Shown: one piece after another, positions 1 through 9,073 of the stretch
How positions within the stretch are numbered: the first letter of the stretch is position 1
Layout of the letters: the number at the start of each line of letters is the position of its first letter
Source: Alphaproteobacteria bacterium
GTDB lineage: Bacteria; Pseudomonadota; Alphaproteobacteria; RF32; CAG-239
Direction of reading: 5' to 3'
NCBI GenBank assembly: GCA_015062235.1
Contig: SUUZ01000001.1
Location: 124,001 to 188,000, forward strand
DNA length: 64,000 nt
The notes under the pieces: model-generated
The model's database searches: none
Told to the model about the DNA's origin: nothing
Seen by the model: the letters and a program-made list of their open reading frames with translations, nothing else
Program-made: the position numbers and the translations under genes

Positions 1-252
1 ACACTGAATGGAGAGCATAACGGTATTGTCGTATTTTTTTTAATAGAAATTGATGGAAAGTATTACAAACTTTGTTACAGAGATGCTGTTCCAGCTAATA
101 CGTTCTCTAACATCCTTGTTTCATCTGTTGGAGACGATATACGAGTTGAGGTGTCATCAGTTTTTTATTCTGATGCAAGGGTGATAAGTGAGTTTTTCAA
201 TTGTACCCGTGGTTTAGGAAAACATTGCGATAAACATACCTTTAGTAAATAA
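1..252 (+). CDS. Hypothetical protein, C-terminal part (start outside window)
   Basis: Frame 1 is open from the window edge to a TAA at 250-252, giving the last 83 residues of a protein. I recognise no known family. The segment NTFSNILVSSVGDDIRVEV resembles NSMFSHIATSSIGETVEVKI in the small protein at 30099-30392: both have FSxI, SS(V/I)G(D/E) and alternating hydrophobic residues, followed by an NxTR motif. The two are probably paralogues. The next gene starts 20 nt downstream with no terminator between, so they are likely co-transcribed. The shared family and the CCCCTCACAA terminator after the next gene tie this locus to the accessory island near 30 kb. Real coding is likely; function unknown. 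Confidence 0.6.
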   Translation, partial: TLNGEHNGIVVFFLIEIDGKYYKLCYRDAVPANTFSNILVSSVGDDIRVEVSSVFYSDARVISEFFNCTRGLGKHCDKHTFSK

Positions 253-271
253 CCGTTAAAACTTGTATTGT

Positions 272-787
272 ATGGAAAATTTATTTCATCAAATTGTAAA
301 TAGTATTAATATTAATTCACTATTTATAATTGCTCTTTGCTCATTAGCTTACTTTGTGATTACTTATCACATATGGAAATTGTTAGCAAACAGAAGGAAT
401 TTACAGGAGCAAACATCAAAAGCCGTGGATCTTTTTAAAGAGAGATATGACAAAACTCCAAGTGAGGCAGGTTTTCCTATAATTGGCATTTATGAGAGAC
501 AAAGTGCATACCTTTATGCTACATCAAGAAAAGTGATTAAGAGTTATAGGATGCAGCAGAATATAATTCGTTGGTTGATGTTGTGGTATCTTTGGCCATT
601 TCCTATCATTTTCATCGGAACAACAATGACAATGATGAAATACACAAGTTTAACCCATCCATCATTTGTTGCTTGGTGTTCCTTTGCGGCTATATGGAGC
701 ATATTAGGCTTTGTGTTATGTGCAAAAGCACTAATAGCATCACGTATTGTAAAATTTAATGAAAATGTTACCTATTTAAATTATTAA
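272..787 (+). CDS. Hypothetical membrane protein, three predicted TM segments
   Basis: A 171-residue protein of no recognised family. It has one hydrophobic segment near residues 16-37, a basic, polar middle (LLANRRN..., about 38-95) and two further hydrophobic segments near 97-121 and 132-155, so it is probably an inner-membrane protein. An ATG three codons upstream (263) is in frame, but the ATG at 272 has the TTGTATGG context shared by other SD-less genes here. Neither start has a Shine-Dalgarno sequence. It follows the partial gene by 19 nt and ends before a strong terminator of the CCCCTCACAA family, which links it to the small-gene island at 29.8-32 kb. Confidence 0.65.
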   Translation: MENLFHQIVNSININSLFIIALCSLAYFVITYHIWKLLANRRNLQEQTSKAVDLFKERYDKTPSEAGFPIIGIYERQSAYLYATSRKVIKSYRMQQNIIRWLMLWYLWPFPIIFIGTTMTMMKYTSLTHPSFVAWCSFAAIWSILGFVLCAKALIASRIVKFNENVTYLNY

Positions 788-812
788 GTTTAACAGTTTA
801 ATTTAATTAAAA

Positions 813-846
813 CCCCTCACAATTTTTAATAATGTGAGGGGTTTTT
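813..846 (+). terminator. Intrinsic terminator, CCCCTCACAA family, bidirectional
   Basis: CCCCTCACA (813-821) pairs perfectly with TGTGAGGGG (833-841) across an AT loop and is followed by five T. A run of A before the stem gives a T tract on the other strand, so it can also end caxA, whose stop is at 848. The stem is nearly the same as those at 30404, 31273 and 31976. Confidence 0.9.
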
Positions 847-847
847 A

Positions 848-1804
848 CTAAAAACTCCAAACTCCATTTGCAATCAAGATCTGTGACAATAAATATGCCA
901 TATAAATCAGTAAAAATACTCCCCCTTCTATTCTGCTAATCTTATTCTGACTAAGCATTATCGGGAATAACAACATTGTTGCCAAAACCATAACCCAAAT
1001 ATCATATAATAAAAATTGTCTAGGAACTTCAACATCTATAATTGTAGATGTAAGTCCCATAATAAATACAATATTCCAAATATTTGAACCAACAATATTG
1101 CCCAACGCAACCCCATTTTGTTTACGTAAAGCAGCTACTACTGTTGTAGCCAATTCTGGCAAAGATGTACCCACCGCAACAATTGTCAAACCGATTATTG
1201 CTTCCGAAACTCCCAAAATCCTAGCAATATCTACAGCTCCTTTTACTAACAAATCTGCCCCATACATAATTGCAATCAATCCCGCTATTGTAATCAACAC
1301 AACAACCCACCAACTTTTACTAGCCAAAACACTAACTGCATCTTCAGAGGCATCACTATCTTTAGAATTTCGATAATTAAAATATATAAAAGCAAATAAC
1401 AAAGCCAACAAAATTAATCCATGCCAACAAACAAACTTTCCTGTAAGAGCAAAACATGCAAACAAAACATTAACCAATAACAAAAACTTATAATCACGTA
1501 AAAATTCTTTTCTGTTACAAACAACAGGATAAATCACTGATGTAACTCCTAAAATAAACAAAATATTAGCAATATTCGAACCAACAATATTACCGATTGA
1601 AATTCCACCAGCCCCATTAAAAGCAGCTTTAATACTGACCACAAATTCAGGAGTAGATGTACCAAAAGCAACAATTGTTAGTCCTACAATAATCGCTGGT
1701 ATTTTTAACTTATTAGCTATCGCAACAGCTCCCTTAACTAAATATTCAGCTCCACCAATAAGCAAAACAAAACCTACTAAAATAAAACATAATGCTGAAA
1801 TCAT
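848..1804 (-). CDS. Calcium/sodium antiporter (CaCA family, YrbG-like)
   Basis: A 318-residue polytopic membrane protein of the Ca2+:cation antiporter superfamily, exchanging Ca2+ for Na+ (or H+) across the inner membrane. The two inverted halves each carry an alpha-repeat: GTSTPEFVVS with IVGSNIANI in the N-terminal half and GTSLPELATT with IVGSNIWNI in the C-terminal half. The acidic residues in these repeats bind the ions. About ten hydrophobic segments are visible and the length is normal for the YrbG group. The start has AAGGA seven bases upstream. It lies downstream of aspS on the same strand, separated by a weak hairpin at 1827-1849. Family assignment is firm; the counter-ion is inferred. 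Confidence 0.9.
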   Translation of the reverse strand: MISALCFILVGFVLLIGGAEYLVKGAVAIANKLKIPAIIVGLTIVAFGTSTPEFVVSIKAAFNGAGGISIGNIVGSNIANILFILGVTSVIYPVVCNRKEFLRDYKFLLLVNVLFACFALTGKFVCWHGLILLALLFAFIYFNYRNSKDSDASEDAVSVLASKSWWVVVLITIAGLIAIMYGADLLVKGAVDIARILGVSEAIIGLTIVAVGTSLPELATTVVAALRKQNGVALGNIVGSNIWNIVFIMGLTSTIIDVEVPRQFLLYDIWVMVLATMLLFPIMLSQNKISRIEGGVFLLIYMAYLLSQILIANGVWSF

Positions 1805-1826
1805 CTTTTTATCCTTATCAAATTAA

Positions 1827-1849
1827 GGGGCTCTTTATTATAAAGCCCC
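1827..1849 (-). terminator. Hairpin between aspS and caxA, weak terminator
   Basis: GGGGCT pairs with AGCCCC around an AT-rich loop just after the aspS stop. On the minus strand only a short, interrupted T stretch follows, so it may be partial and allow read-through into caxA. Confidence 0.5.
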
Positions 1850-1856
1850 TTTACTA

Positions 1857-3620
1857 TTACTCAGCCAAATCTAACTTAATATGCAATTCTTTTAATTGTT
1901 TTTCCGTTGGACTATTTGGTGCCTGCATCATCAAATCCTGAGCCTTTCCATTAAGCGGAAACAAAATTACATCTCGAATAATCGGTTCATCTAACAAAAG
2001 CATAACCAACCTATCCATACCAAAAGCAGAACCAGCGTGTGGAGGTGCACCAAATTTAAATGCACTTAACATACCACCAAATTTATTTTCAACCACTTCT
2101 TTACCATATCCAGCCAATTCAAAAGCCTTATACATAATTTCAGGGCTATGGTTTCTAACCCCTCCCGATAACAATTCAACACCATTACATACAAAGTCAT
2201 ATTGATATGCCAAAATATCCAATGGATTTTTGGTCGTCAAAGCCTCCATACCACCTTGTGGCATTGAAAATGGATTATGTGAAAATTCAACTTCACCTGT
2301 TTCCTCATTTTCTTCATAGAATGGAAAGTCAACAATCCAACACATTTTGAAAGAATTATTATCAATCAAGCTTAATTCTTCACCAACTTTGTTACGCAAA
2401 CGACCACTAAATTTATCAAACTTAACACCCTTACCCACCATAAAGATAATTGCATCACCATCTTTAACACCATAGATTGATTTTAACTCATTAAGCTTTG
2501 CTTCGCTCAATAATTTAGCAATACCTTTGGCACCACCGCTAGCAAAAGCTACATACGCAATTCCTCCCATACCCTCTTCTTTAGCAAAAGCATCTAATTT
2601 ATCAAAGAATGAACGGGGTTTTTCTGCAATTCCTTCAACCACCATCCCTTTAACAATTTTGCCTTCTTTAACAAGGTTATCATAAACTCCAAAACCACTT
2701 TCACCAAAGAAAGAAGTAGCATCTTGCAATACTAAAGGATTACGCAAATCAGGTTTATCAGAACCGTATTTAGCCATAGCTTCTCTAAACGGAATATGAA
2801 TAAATGGAGCTTGATCAACTACTTTACCATTAGCAAATTCATTAAAAATTGTACCCAAGGTGTGTTCAATAACCCCAAACACATCATCTTGTGTCGCAAA
2901 ACTCATTTCCATATCCATCTGATAAAACTCACCAGGGCTTCTATCAGCCCTTGGATCTTCATCTCTAAAACATGGTGCAATTTGAAAATATTTATCAAAA
3001 CCTGAGACCATCAATAATTGCTTAAATTGTTGTGGTGCTTGAGGAAGAGCATAAAACTTGCCAGGGTTCAAACGAGATGGAACCAAAAAATCGCGTGCTC
3101 CTTCTGGTGAAGATGCTGTCAAAATAGGAGTCTGATACTCATTAAAACCTTGTTCTCTCATCAACTCTCGAGTACGCTGAATAACTGCTGAACGTAACAA
3201 AATATTGTTATGAATACGCTCTTTTCTTAAGTCTAAAAACCGGTACTTCAATCGCAATTCTTCAGGTGCATCATCTTCAACAGCAATCTGAAAAGGCAAA
3301 ACATCTGCTGCTGAATGTAACACCAAATCCGTAACCTTAATTTCAATATCCCCTGTTGGCATATTTTTATTAATACTTTCACGTAATATAACTTCGCCAT
3401 CGATTCCTATAACCGATTCTGGTCTAATTTCTTCAATTTTTACAAACAAATCAGAACTACTATCAAATACACACTGGGTAATACCATAATGATCTCGCAA
3501 ATCAACAAAACACAAATTTCCTAAATTGCGTTTACGTTGTATCCAACCAGCCAATTTAATCTTTTGACCAATATGTTCTTTTCTTAATTCTCCACAAGTA
3601 TGCGTACGATAAGTATTCAT
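1857..3620 (-). CDS. aspS: Aspartyl-tRNA synthetase (possibly non-discriminating)
   Basis: Class IIb synthetase of 587 residues, the usual bacterial length, charging tRNA-Asp with aspartate. An N-terminal OB-fold anticodon-binding domain (about 1-110) precedes the catalytic core. Motif 2 is visible as [15 protein letters not shown] and motif 3 as [12 protein letters not shown]; the bacterial GAD insertion lies between them. GAGG stands 11 bases before the ATG. Because GatCAB is encoded nearby (16.9-20.1 kb), the enzyme may also misacylate tRNA-Asn for amidation, as in other alphaproteobacteria. I see no asparaginyl-tRNA synthetase in the window, but that does not exclude one elsewhere. It is transcribed towards caxA. 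Confidence 0.96.
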   Translation of the reverse strand: MNTYRTHTCGELRKEHIGQKIKLAGWIQRKRNLGNLCFVDLRDHYGITQCVFDSSSDLFVKIEEIRPESVIGIDGEVILRESINKNMPTGDIEIKVTDLVLHSAADVLPFQIAVEDDAPEELRLKYRFLDLRKERIHNNILLRSAVIQRTRELMREQGFNEYQTPILTASSPEGARDFLVPSRLNPGKFYALPQAPQQFKQLLMVSGFDKYFQIAPCFRDEDPRADRSPGEFYQMDMEMSFATQDDVFGVIEHTLGTIFNEFANGKVVDQAPFIHIPFREAMAKYGSDKPDLRNPLVLQDATSFFGESGFGVYDNLVKEGKIVKGMVVEGIAEKPRSFFDKLDAFAKEEGMGGIAYVAFASGGAKGIAKLLSEAKLNELKSIYGVKDGDAIIFMVGKGVKFDKFSGRLRNKVGEELSLIDNNSFKMCWIVDFPFYEENEETGEVEFSHNPFSMPQGGMEALTTKNPLDILAYQYDFVCNGVELLSGGVRNHSPEIMYKAFELAGYGKEVVENKFGGMLSAFKFGAPPHAGSAFGMDRLVMLLLDEPIIRDVILFPLNGKAQDLMMQAPNSPTEKQLKELHIKLDLAE

Positions 3621-3718
3621 TGTTTACTCAGCCTCTTTTATAAAATTTATTTCAAGAAGTATATTTTTATCCCTAAAAATGCCAAAAAGCAAGCATCTTT
3701 ACACAATTAGCAACCACA

Positions 3719-3754
3719 AAAAAGGCATTTGATTCAGTGAAAGAATCAAATGCC
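3719..3754 (-). terminator. Strong intrinsic terminator after the 3770 gene
   Basis: A perfect 12-bp stem (GGCATTTGATTC / GAATCAAATGCC, 3724-3754) with a 7-nt loop, followed on the minus strand by six T. It isolates the unknown gene upstream from aspS. Confidence 0.9.
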
Positions 3755-3769
3755 AACTTTCTCATAAAA

Positions 3770-4369
3770 CTAAAGATTGGTATAGCGCACACACATACGC
3801 TGAACCTCTTCAGTTTTAAATTCTGCTTCAACCTTTACCATTGCATCTTTCCAACCAGGAACCCCTATATCCATACCCGTATAAAGAGGATCGCGTTCAG
3901 AATTAAATGCCATAACATGTACAACGCCATACTTACCACGATATACGAAGAGCTTTATAAAAACATGATCCTCACGATAACGCTCTTTCAGAACATGCAT
4001 ACAGCTTGACTTAAACTGTTCAAACTCTTCCTCCGTCATAACAGGCATAGTCATTTTTACTTCGTCAACTAGGTACCACTTCGTTTCCGTAGGATTCTTC
4101 GGCAAATGACACTTGCCTTCCTGCATGACATACATAGGATAAAGGTCGTACATCTCTGCCAACTTTGCCAATACATCGACAATCTGACAATGTTTCTTCT
4201 TAACTTCAAAGAAGATAATTTTGTTCACACCATGCGGCGTTAAAACAAAACCTCGACGAATACGACGTCCATAAATAGAAATCACACTTTCTACTTCTTG
4301 AAGGACTTCCGCCGGCGCAGACGCATCAACTATAGCATACGTCTGTAAAGGATTTTTTCCTTTTTCCAT
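3770..4369 (-). CDS. Hypothetical soluble protein, SD-less start
   Basis: A 199-residue protein of no family I recognise. It has no signal peptide or membrane segment and has mixed charged and aromatic content. The base composition is less AT-rich than neighbouring genes (for example CGTTATCGTGAGGATCATG), suggesting transfer or strong expression. The ATG follows an AT-only leader (TTTAATTAAATTATTTAGTT) with no Shine-Dalgarno, a start context shared with about a dozen other unknown genes in this window. It is monocistronic: its own strong terminator follows and rnd diverges upstream. The coding call is good; the function is unknown. Confidence 0.75.
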   Translation of the reverse strand: MEKGKNPLQTYAIVDASAPAEVLQEVESVISIYGRRIRRGFVLTPHGVNKIIFFEVKKKHCQIVDVLAKLAEMYDLYPMYVMQEGKCHLPKNPTETKWYLVDEVKMTMPVMTEEEFEQFKSSCMHVLKERYREDHVFIKLFVYRGKYGVVHVMAFNSERDPLYTGMDIGVPGWKDAMVKVEAEFKTEEVQRMCVRYTNL

Positions 4370-4603
4370 AACTAAATAATTTAATTAAACAATATATAAA
4401 CTAAAGCTTTAAACAAGCTCTTTTCCAATTCCAAATTAAGCATTCATTACGAAGGCTTTTATATTTTTTATAAATACATAATTGTAAATAAAGTGGTGGT
4501 GTTATAACGCTATTTTTCATAAAATCAAGCATTTTTTTATTGCAATTCAAAATAAATCCTATATGAATGCAACATAACAACACTATTCAAGTAGAAAAAC
4601 AAA

Positions 4604-5764
4604 ATGCAACTAATTGAAAACACCGAAAATTTATCGCTATTATGTCAAAGATTATCAAAAGAAAACTTTGTTTGCGTTGATTTAGAGTTTTTACGTCAAC
4701 ATACCTATTTTGCTGAGCTTTGCCTTATCCAAATAGCATCACCAAACGAAGCTGCAATTATTGACCCTCTTGCTAAAGATATTAACTTACAAGCATTTTT
4801 TGATTTAATGCAAAATCCTAACATTATTAAAGTATTTCACTCTGGACGACAAGATATTGAAATATTATACAATCTTACCTCAAAGATACCAACCCCTATC
4901 TTTGACACCCAAATAGCAGCTTCTGTTGCTGGATTTGGTGAAAGTATCAGCTATGAAAACTTAGTTAATCATATCCTCAACATATCTATCGATAAATCAT
5001 CTCGATTATCTGATTGGAGTAAAAGACCTTTATCCGAAAATCAACTCTCTTATGCTCTATCAGATGTTACTCACTTGGTATTGATATACCAACACCTAAA
5101 ATCTTGGCTAGAAGAGCAAAATCGTATTGATTGGATAAAAGATGATATAGCAAACATTTGCAACGAAAATTTATACAAAATTAATGTATATGATGCTTGG
5201 CAAAAAATGCGTCACCGTTCTCATAGCCCTCGTTTTTTAACACTATTAAGAGAACTTGCAGCTTGGCGTGAAACTCGAGCTATTAATAAAAATGTTCCTC
5301 GCCACTCATTCATAAAAGATGAATTGTTGCTCAATATATGTGCTGATTGTCCTCAAAACAAAGATGATCTTGCTACTGTTCGAGGCATGCGTGCCGATAT
5401 GGCATCAGGCATAATAGGCGATGAAATAATTGATGTTATTCAAAAGTTTAAACTTTTAGATAAAGATGATTACGTAACTCCACCTAAAATAAAAGATTTT
5501 TCAGGGATTGACGGGCCGTTGCTTGAACTGTTAAAATTACTTCTACGTATTAAAGCACAAGAATATAAAATCGTTCCTCGTATGCTTGCAAATGACGATG
5601 ATCTAAAAATCTTTTGCCATCATCATGATAAAGATTTTTCAAACAAACAAGAATGGCAAAAGAATATTTTTTGGAAAGATGCTTTAAAAATTAAAAACGG
5701 TCAAATTGCAATATCATATGATCAAAAAACAAACAGCATAAAATTCATTTCCATATCAAAATAA
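4604..5764 (+). CDS. rnd: Ribonuclease D
   Basis: A 386-residue 3'-5' exoribonuclease of the DEDD family, acting in tRNA 3' maturation and RNA turnover. The Exo I motif is DLE (about 26-28), Exo II lies in HSGRQDIEIL, and Exo III is YALSDVTHL with the Tyr and Asp of the DEDDy type. An HRDC nucleic-acid-binding domain follows (about 205-290, RELAAWRETRAINKNVPR). Length is normal for bacterial RNase D. The stop overlaps the convergent ArsR-type gene by nine bases, so the 3' ends of the two transcripts are antisense to each other. Confidence 0.93.
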   Translation: MQLIENTENLSLLCQRLSKENFVCVDLEFLRQHTYFAELCLIQIASPNEAAIIDPLAKDINLQAFFDLMQNPNIIKVFHSGRQDIEILYNLTSKIPTPIFDTQIAASVAGFGESISYENLVNHILNISIDKSSRLSDWSKRPLSENQLSYALSDVTHLVLIYQHLKSWLEEQNRIDWIKDDIANICNENLYKINVYDAWQKMRHRSHSPRFLTLLRELAAWRETRAINKNVPRHSFIKDELLLNICADCPQNKDDLATVRGMRADMASGIIGDEIIDVIQKFKLLDKDDYVTPPKIKDFSGIDGPLLELLKLLLRIKAQEYKIVPRMLANDDDLKIFCHHHDKDFSNKQEWQKNIFWKDALKIKNGQIAISYDQKTNSIKFISISK

Positions 5765-6031
5765 ATCATCTAACAATTTTAATACGCTTTTTGTTTTCTC
5801 ATCTTTTAACTGATAAAAAATTGTCTGTGCTTTTCTACGAGTTTTCACAATATCATCTGCACGCAAAATAGCCAAATGCTGAGACAAGGCAGATTGGCTT
5901 AAATTTACCAATTTTTCTATTTCTCCTACACTAAGCTCTTTATCTTTAATATTGTACAAAATTTTAAGCCTTTTCTCATTGGCAACAGCTTTTAAAACTT
6001 TTGTGGCTTTTATCATATCTTGATTATTCAT
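5756..6031 (-). CDS. ArsR-family winged-helix transcriptional regulator
   Basis: A 91-residue ArsR/SmtB-type repressor consisting almost entirely of the winged-helix DNA-binding domain. The recognition region is LSVGEIEKLVNLSQSALSQHLAIL followed by the wing (VKTRRKAQTIFYQL). It has no cysteines, so it cannot be a classical thiol-based arsenic or zinc sensor; metal-independent members such as BigR/SdpR-like proteins exist, but the ligand is unknown. AGAGGA precedes the ATG. It is convergent with rnd and divergent from xseB, and its own operator may lie in the 146-bp gap to xseB. Confidence 0.88.
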   Translation of the reverse strand: MNNQDMIKATKVLKAVANEKRLKILYNIKDKELSVGEIEKLVNLSQSALSQHLAILRADDIVKTRRKAQTIFYQLKDEKTKSVLKLLDDLF

Positions 6032-6177
6032 TTACTAATCCTCTAAAAATTTTATACCATTTCATACCTCCTAATTTAGTAATAAATTTGTCTTTTAACA
6101 TCTATACTTAGGTATTGCTAAACCCATTTAAATGTTTTAACATTCTAAACACCATTTGTTATATGAAGGAATATATT

Positions 6178-6423
6178 ATGGAATACGATGAAATTAAAAA
6201 TCTCAGTTTTGAAGAGGCTATATCACAACTTGAAATAATTGTTCGCGAATTAGAAAGTGGACGCACTAAACTTGATGATGCTGTTATTGCATACGAAAAA
6301 GCCATCGCATTAAAACAACTTTGTGAAAATAAATTAAAAGATGCCCAATTAAAAATTGAAAAAATAGAAATAACTCCATCAGATGAAGTAAAAGTTTCAG
6401 AATTCATTGTACCAGAGGTCTAA
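6178..6423 (+). CDS. xseB: Exodeoxyribonuclease VII small subunit
   Basis: An 81-residue XseB protein, which associates in several copies with XseA to form exonuclease VII, degrading single-stranded DNA from both ends. The characteristic core is LSFEEAISQLEIIVRELESG followed by LDDAVIAYEKA, a two-helix hairpin. I chose the ATG at 6178 because GAAGGA lies seven bases before it; the longer frame from 6115 adds 21 residues unlike the family. ispA begins seven bases after the stop, the xseB-ispA order common in proteobacteria. xseA is not in the window. Confidence 0.92.
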   Translation: MEYDEIKNLSFEEAISQLEIIVRELESGRTKLDDAVIAYEKAIALKQLCENKLKDAQLKIEKIEITPSDEVKVSEFIVPEV

Positions 6424-6429
6424 TACATA

Positions 6430-7323
6430 ATGCCAAATTTTGAACAAACTCTTAAGGAATTTAGCAGCCAATTTAATTCCTTTTTACCGTCGTTATTCAA
6501 CCACCCTAAAGGAAGTGAACGCCAAGTAACTGAAGCTATGTTTTATTCTCTGAGCAATGGTGGAAAAAGATTGCGTCCATTTCTTGTTTGTGAAACGGCA
6601 AAGCTTTTTGACATTACCGAAGATACATCTTTTCATGTTGCTGCATCCCTTGAAATGCTACATACTTATTCTCTAATACACGATGATCTACCCGCTATGG
6701 ACAATGATGATTTTCGCAGAGGAAAACCAACATGTCACAAAAAGTTTGATGAAGCAACTGCAATATTAGCTGGTGACGGTCTTCTAACCTATGCTTTTGA
6801 GATTCTATCCCAAGCTCCACAAATTTCAAATGATACCAAACTAAAATTAATAAGTCTTCTTGCTCAGAGGGCTGGTGCTTTCAATGGTATGATTGCAGGA
6901 CAAATGCTAGATCTTCAGACTGAAAAAACTCCAGCATTATCTAGTGAAAAAATTATAAAACATATTGAAGAAATGAAAACAGGTTGCCTTATTGCCTATG
7001 CTTGTCAAGCTGGTGCAATTTTAGGTAATGCATCAGAAAAGCAATATCAAGTTATAACAACCTATGCCCGCAACATTGGTATAGCTTTCCAAATTTCTGA
7101 TGATATACTAGACGTAATTGGCGATTCGGTTTTGATGGGAAAAACTTTAGGTAAAGATGCCAAACAAGGAAAACTAACTTTTGTTTCTTTATATGGTCTC
7201 AAAAAAGCACGCGAAATTGCTCAAAACCTAGTAGATGAAGCAAAAAATTCTATCGCTATTTTTGGAGACAAAGCAAATAATCTATGCAAACTCGCCGACT
7301 TCATAATAAGTCGCGATCATTAA
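6430..7323 (+). CDS. ispA: Farnesyl diphosphate synthase (polyprenyl synthetase)
   Basis: A 297-residue short-chain trans-prenyltransferase condensing IPP with DMAPP/GPP to make farnesyl diphosphate for quinone and undecaprenyl synthesis. The first aspartate-rich motif is DDLPAMDND (with HDDLPAMD typical of bacterial FPPS) and the second is FQISDDILD. The KRLRPFL substrate motif is also present. Length matches E. coli IspA (299). It is coupled to xseB upstream. The stop overlaps that of the convergent zinc-ribbon gene by four bases. dxs, the usual third gene, is not adjacent. Confidence 0.95.
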   Translation: MPNFEQTLKEFSSQFNSFLPSLFNHPKGSERQVTEAMFYSLSNGGKRLRPFLVCETAKLFDITEDTSFHVAASLEMLHTYSLIHDDLPAMDNDDFRRGKPTCHKKFDEATAILAGDGLLTYAFEILSQAPQISNDTKLKLISLLAQRAGAFNGMIAGQMLDLQTEKTPALSSEKIIKHIEEMKTGCLIAYACQAGAILGNASEKQYQVITTYARNIGIAFQISDDILDVIGDSVLMGKTLGKDAKQGKLTFVSLYGLKKAREIAQNLVDEAKNSIAIFGDKANNLCKLADFIISRDH

Positions 7324-8237
7324 TCTTTATCAATAAAGGTTAAATAAACATATTTTGCTGTTGGTGCAGGATTGTTTATTGTCAAACTTAAAGGTATCTT
7401 TGTGTTTGGAGATACAACCCCTTGTTTAGAGTTTCTATTACTACTTTGTAATAATGAAGTATTTTTATCCAAAATTTCAATATGTATAGTCGGAACATCA
7501 ATATCTTTATCTGTAAGATTATAAATAAATCCTTTAATCTCTAGTCTAGTATTTTCTTTATCTGCAACAAAATTCCAACTAACATTCTGAAATTCTAATC
7601 CCTCTCCTGGAATTTTTGCCTTAATTCCTAACATTCTATAAAAGCCATTAAAAAATGGTAATTCTCTAACAATTTGATATCTATTATTATACATAGATAA
7701 CAATACAAAAACAGCCAAAGCAATAAAAATATAACTCCACTTAACCTTAAAATGAAAACCCAATACATTTTTTATCTGTAACCACATTTTCCCATACAGT
7801 GGAAGCTTTTTCTCTCTGTCTATCAAACCTGCAGTATGCTCTGATAATCTTTCAAAAATATTTTCAAGATCAACTTCTGTATCTTCTTCGTCTACATTAT
7901 CATCACTAACAATAGTCTCATCAGATTGCTTTTCAATTTCTGTTGTCTTATCATCTACCGCAACCTCAACAACAGTTTCAATAACTTCGTTATCTTTTAT
8001 AATTGGCTCAATTATGTCTTGCTCTAAATCAATAGGTTCATCCTCACGCATTACTGCAGACAAAGCTTCAAAAGGATTCTCCGTATCTGCTTCTAAATTG
8101 TCCACAAGCTTAGTCTTAAGACTTCCAGCATCAAATATACTACCACAATTACTACACTTAACCTGGCGCATTTTATCTCTAATAAGCACCTCATCAATAT
8201 CATAGCCAACATCACAATTAGGACAATATATTCGCAT
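7320..8237 (-). CDS. Zinc-ribbon membrane protein with DUF3426-like C-terminus
   Basis: A 305-residue protein beginning with a MJ0042-type zinc ribbon: CPNC at residues 5-8 and CSNC at about 29-32. A long acidic, low-complexity stretch (about 50-130) follows, then one membrane segment near 170-187 (YIFIALAVFVLLSMY) and a C-terminal domain like DUF3426 (LEIKGFIYNLTDKDIDVP, ...NNPAPTAKYVYLTF), which would be periplasmic. Alphaproteobacteria often encode this protein divergently from ftsEX, exactly as here. The precise role is unknown. Confidence 0.8.
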   Translation of the reverse strand: MRIYCPNCDVGYDIDEVLIRDKMRQVKCSNCGSIFDAGSLKTKLVDNLEADTENPFEALSAVMREDEPIDLEQDIIEPIIKDNEVIETVVEVAVDDKTTEIEKQSDETIVSDDNVDEEDTEVDLENIFERLSEHTAGLIDREKKLPLYGKMWLQIKNVLGFHFKVKWSYIFIALAVFVLLSMYNNRYQIVRELPFFNGFYRMLGIKAKIPGEGLEFQNVSWNFVADKENTRLEIKGFIYNLTDKDIDVPTIHIEILDKNTSLLQSSNRNSKQGVVSPNTKIPLSLTINNPAPTAKYVYLTFIDKD

Positions 8238-8359
8238 TTTATTTAAAACCTCTTGTTCCTAAATATAAAATGAAAAAGATTTTAATCAAAGAAAAAAAAT
8301 ACTTTATTAAATGAATAATTACCTATATCTTAGACAATAGTACAAAAGGAGATTCTTTC

Positions 8360-9073
8360 GTGTTAAACAAAAATAATATTATAGAAATGAACGGGGTTGG
8401 TATACGGTACGATCAAGGTCCTGAGATATTGAGCGACATAAAACTATCTCTCCCCAAAGGATCTTTCCACTTTTTAACTGGACAAAGTGGTGCTGGAAAA
8501 ACTTCTCTATTGAGTCTTATGTACCTAACTCAAAGACCTAGTCGTGGACAAATGAGTGTCTTTAATCACAACCTAAGTTTCACCAATCGAGATCAGCTAG
8601 CATCCTTACGCCGCCGAATTGGTGTCGTTTTCCAAGATTTCCGCTTAATTGAACATCTATCAGCTTTCGACAATGTAGCCCTTCCTCTTCGTGTCAGTGG
8701 TATGAATGAACACGAAATAAAAAAAAGAGTTACCGAACTTTTAACTTGGGTTGAACTTGATGCTCACATGCATGACAAGACATCAACCTTATCTGGTGGC
8801 GAAAAACAACGTGTTGCTATTGCTCGTGCTGTAATCAATCGTCCAGATCTCCTACTTGCCGATGAACCGACAGGAAATGTTGACAATATAATAGCTGGAA
8901 AATTAATGAAGCTATTTGTAGAACTAAACAAATTAGGAACTACTGTAGTCATAGCTACCCACTCTGACAAAATAATTCATGACTTTGCTTACCCTCGTCT
9001 TCACTTGCAGAATCGTGGACTACATATATATTACCCATCAGATACTTCTTTATTGCGAGGTATGAATGTCTAA
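8360..9073 (+). CDS. ftsE: Cell division ATP-binding protein FtsE
   Basis: A 237-residue ABC ATPase that pairs with FtsX to activate peptidoglycan hydrolases at the septum. Walker A is GQSGAGKTS, the signature is LSGGEKQR and Walker B is LLLADEPTG, with the switch His in IATHSD. The start is GTG, supported by AAAGGAG ten bases upstream. It overlaps ftsX by eight bases, indicating translational coupling. The family is widespread; assignment to FtsE rather than another MacB-like ATPase rests on the ftsX partner. Confidence 0.95.
   Translation: MLNKNNIIEMNGVGIRYDQGPEILSDIKLSLPKGSFHFLTGQSGAGKTSLLSLMYLTQRPSRGQMSVFNHNLSFTNRDQLASLRRRIGVVFQDFRLIEHLSAFDNVALPLRVSGMNEHEIKKRVTELLTWVELDAHMHDKTSTLSGGEKQRVAIARAVINRPDLLLADEPTGNVDNIIAGKLMKLFVELNKLGTTVVIATHSDKIIHDFAYPRLHLQNRGLHIYYPSDTSLLRGMNV

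Noticed and set aside
4401..4583. 60-codon frame upstream of the 3770 gene
   Set aside because: Lies in the promoter gap between rnd and the 3770 gene, low complexity, no ribosome-binding site.
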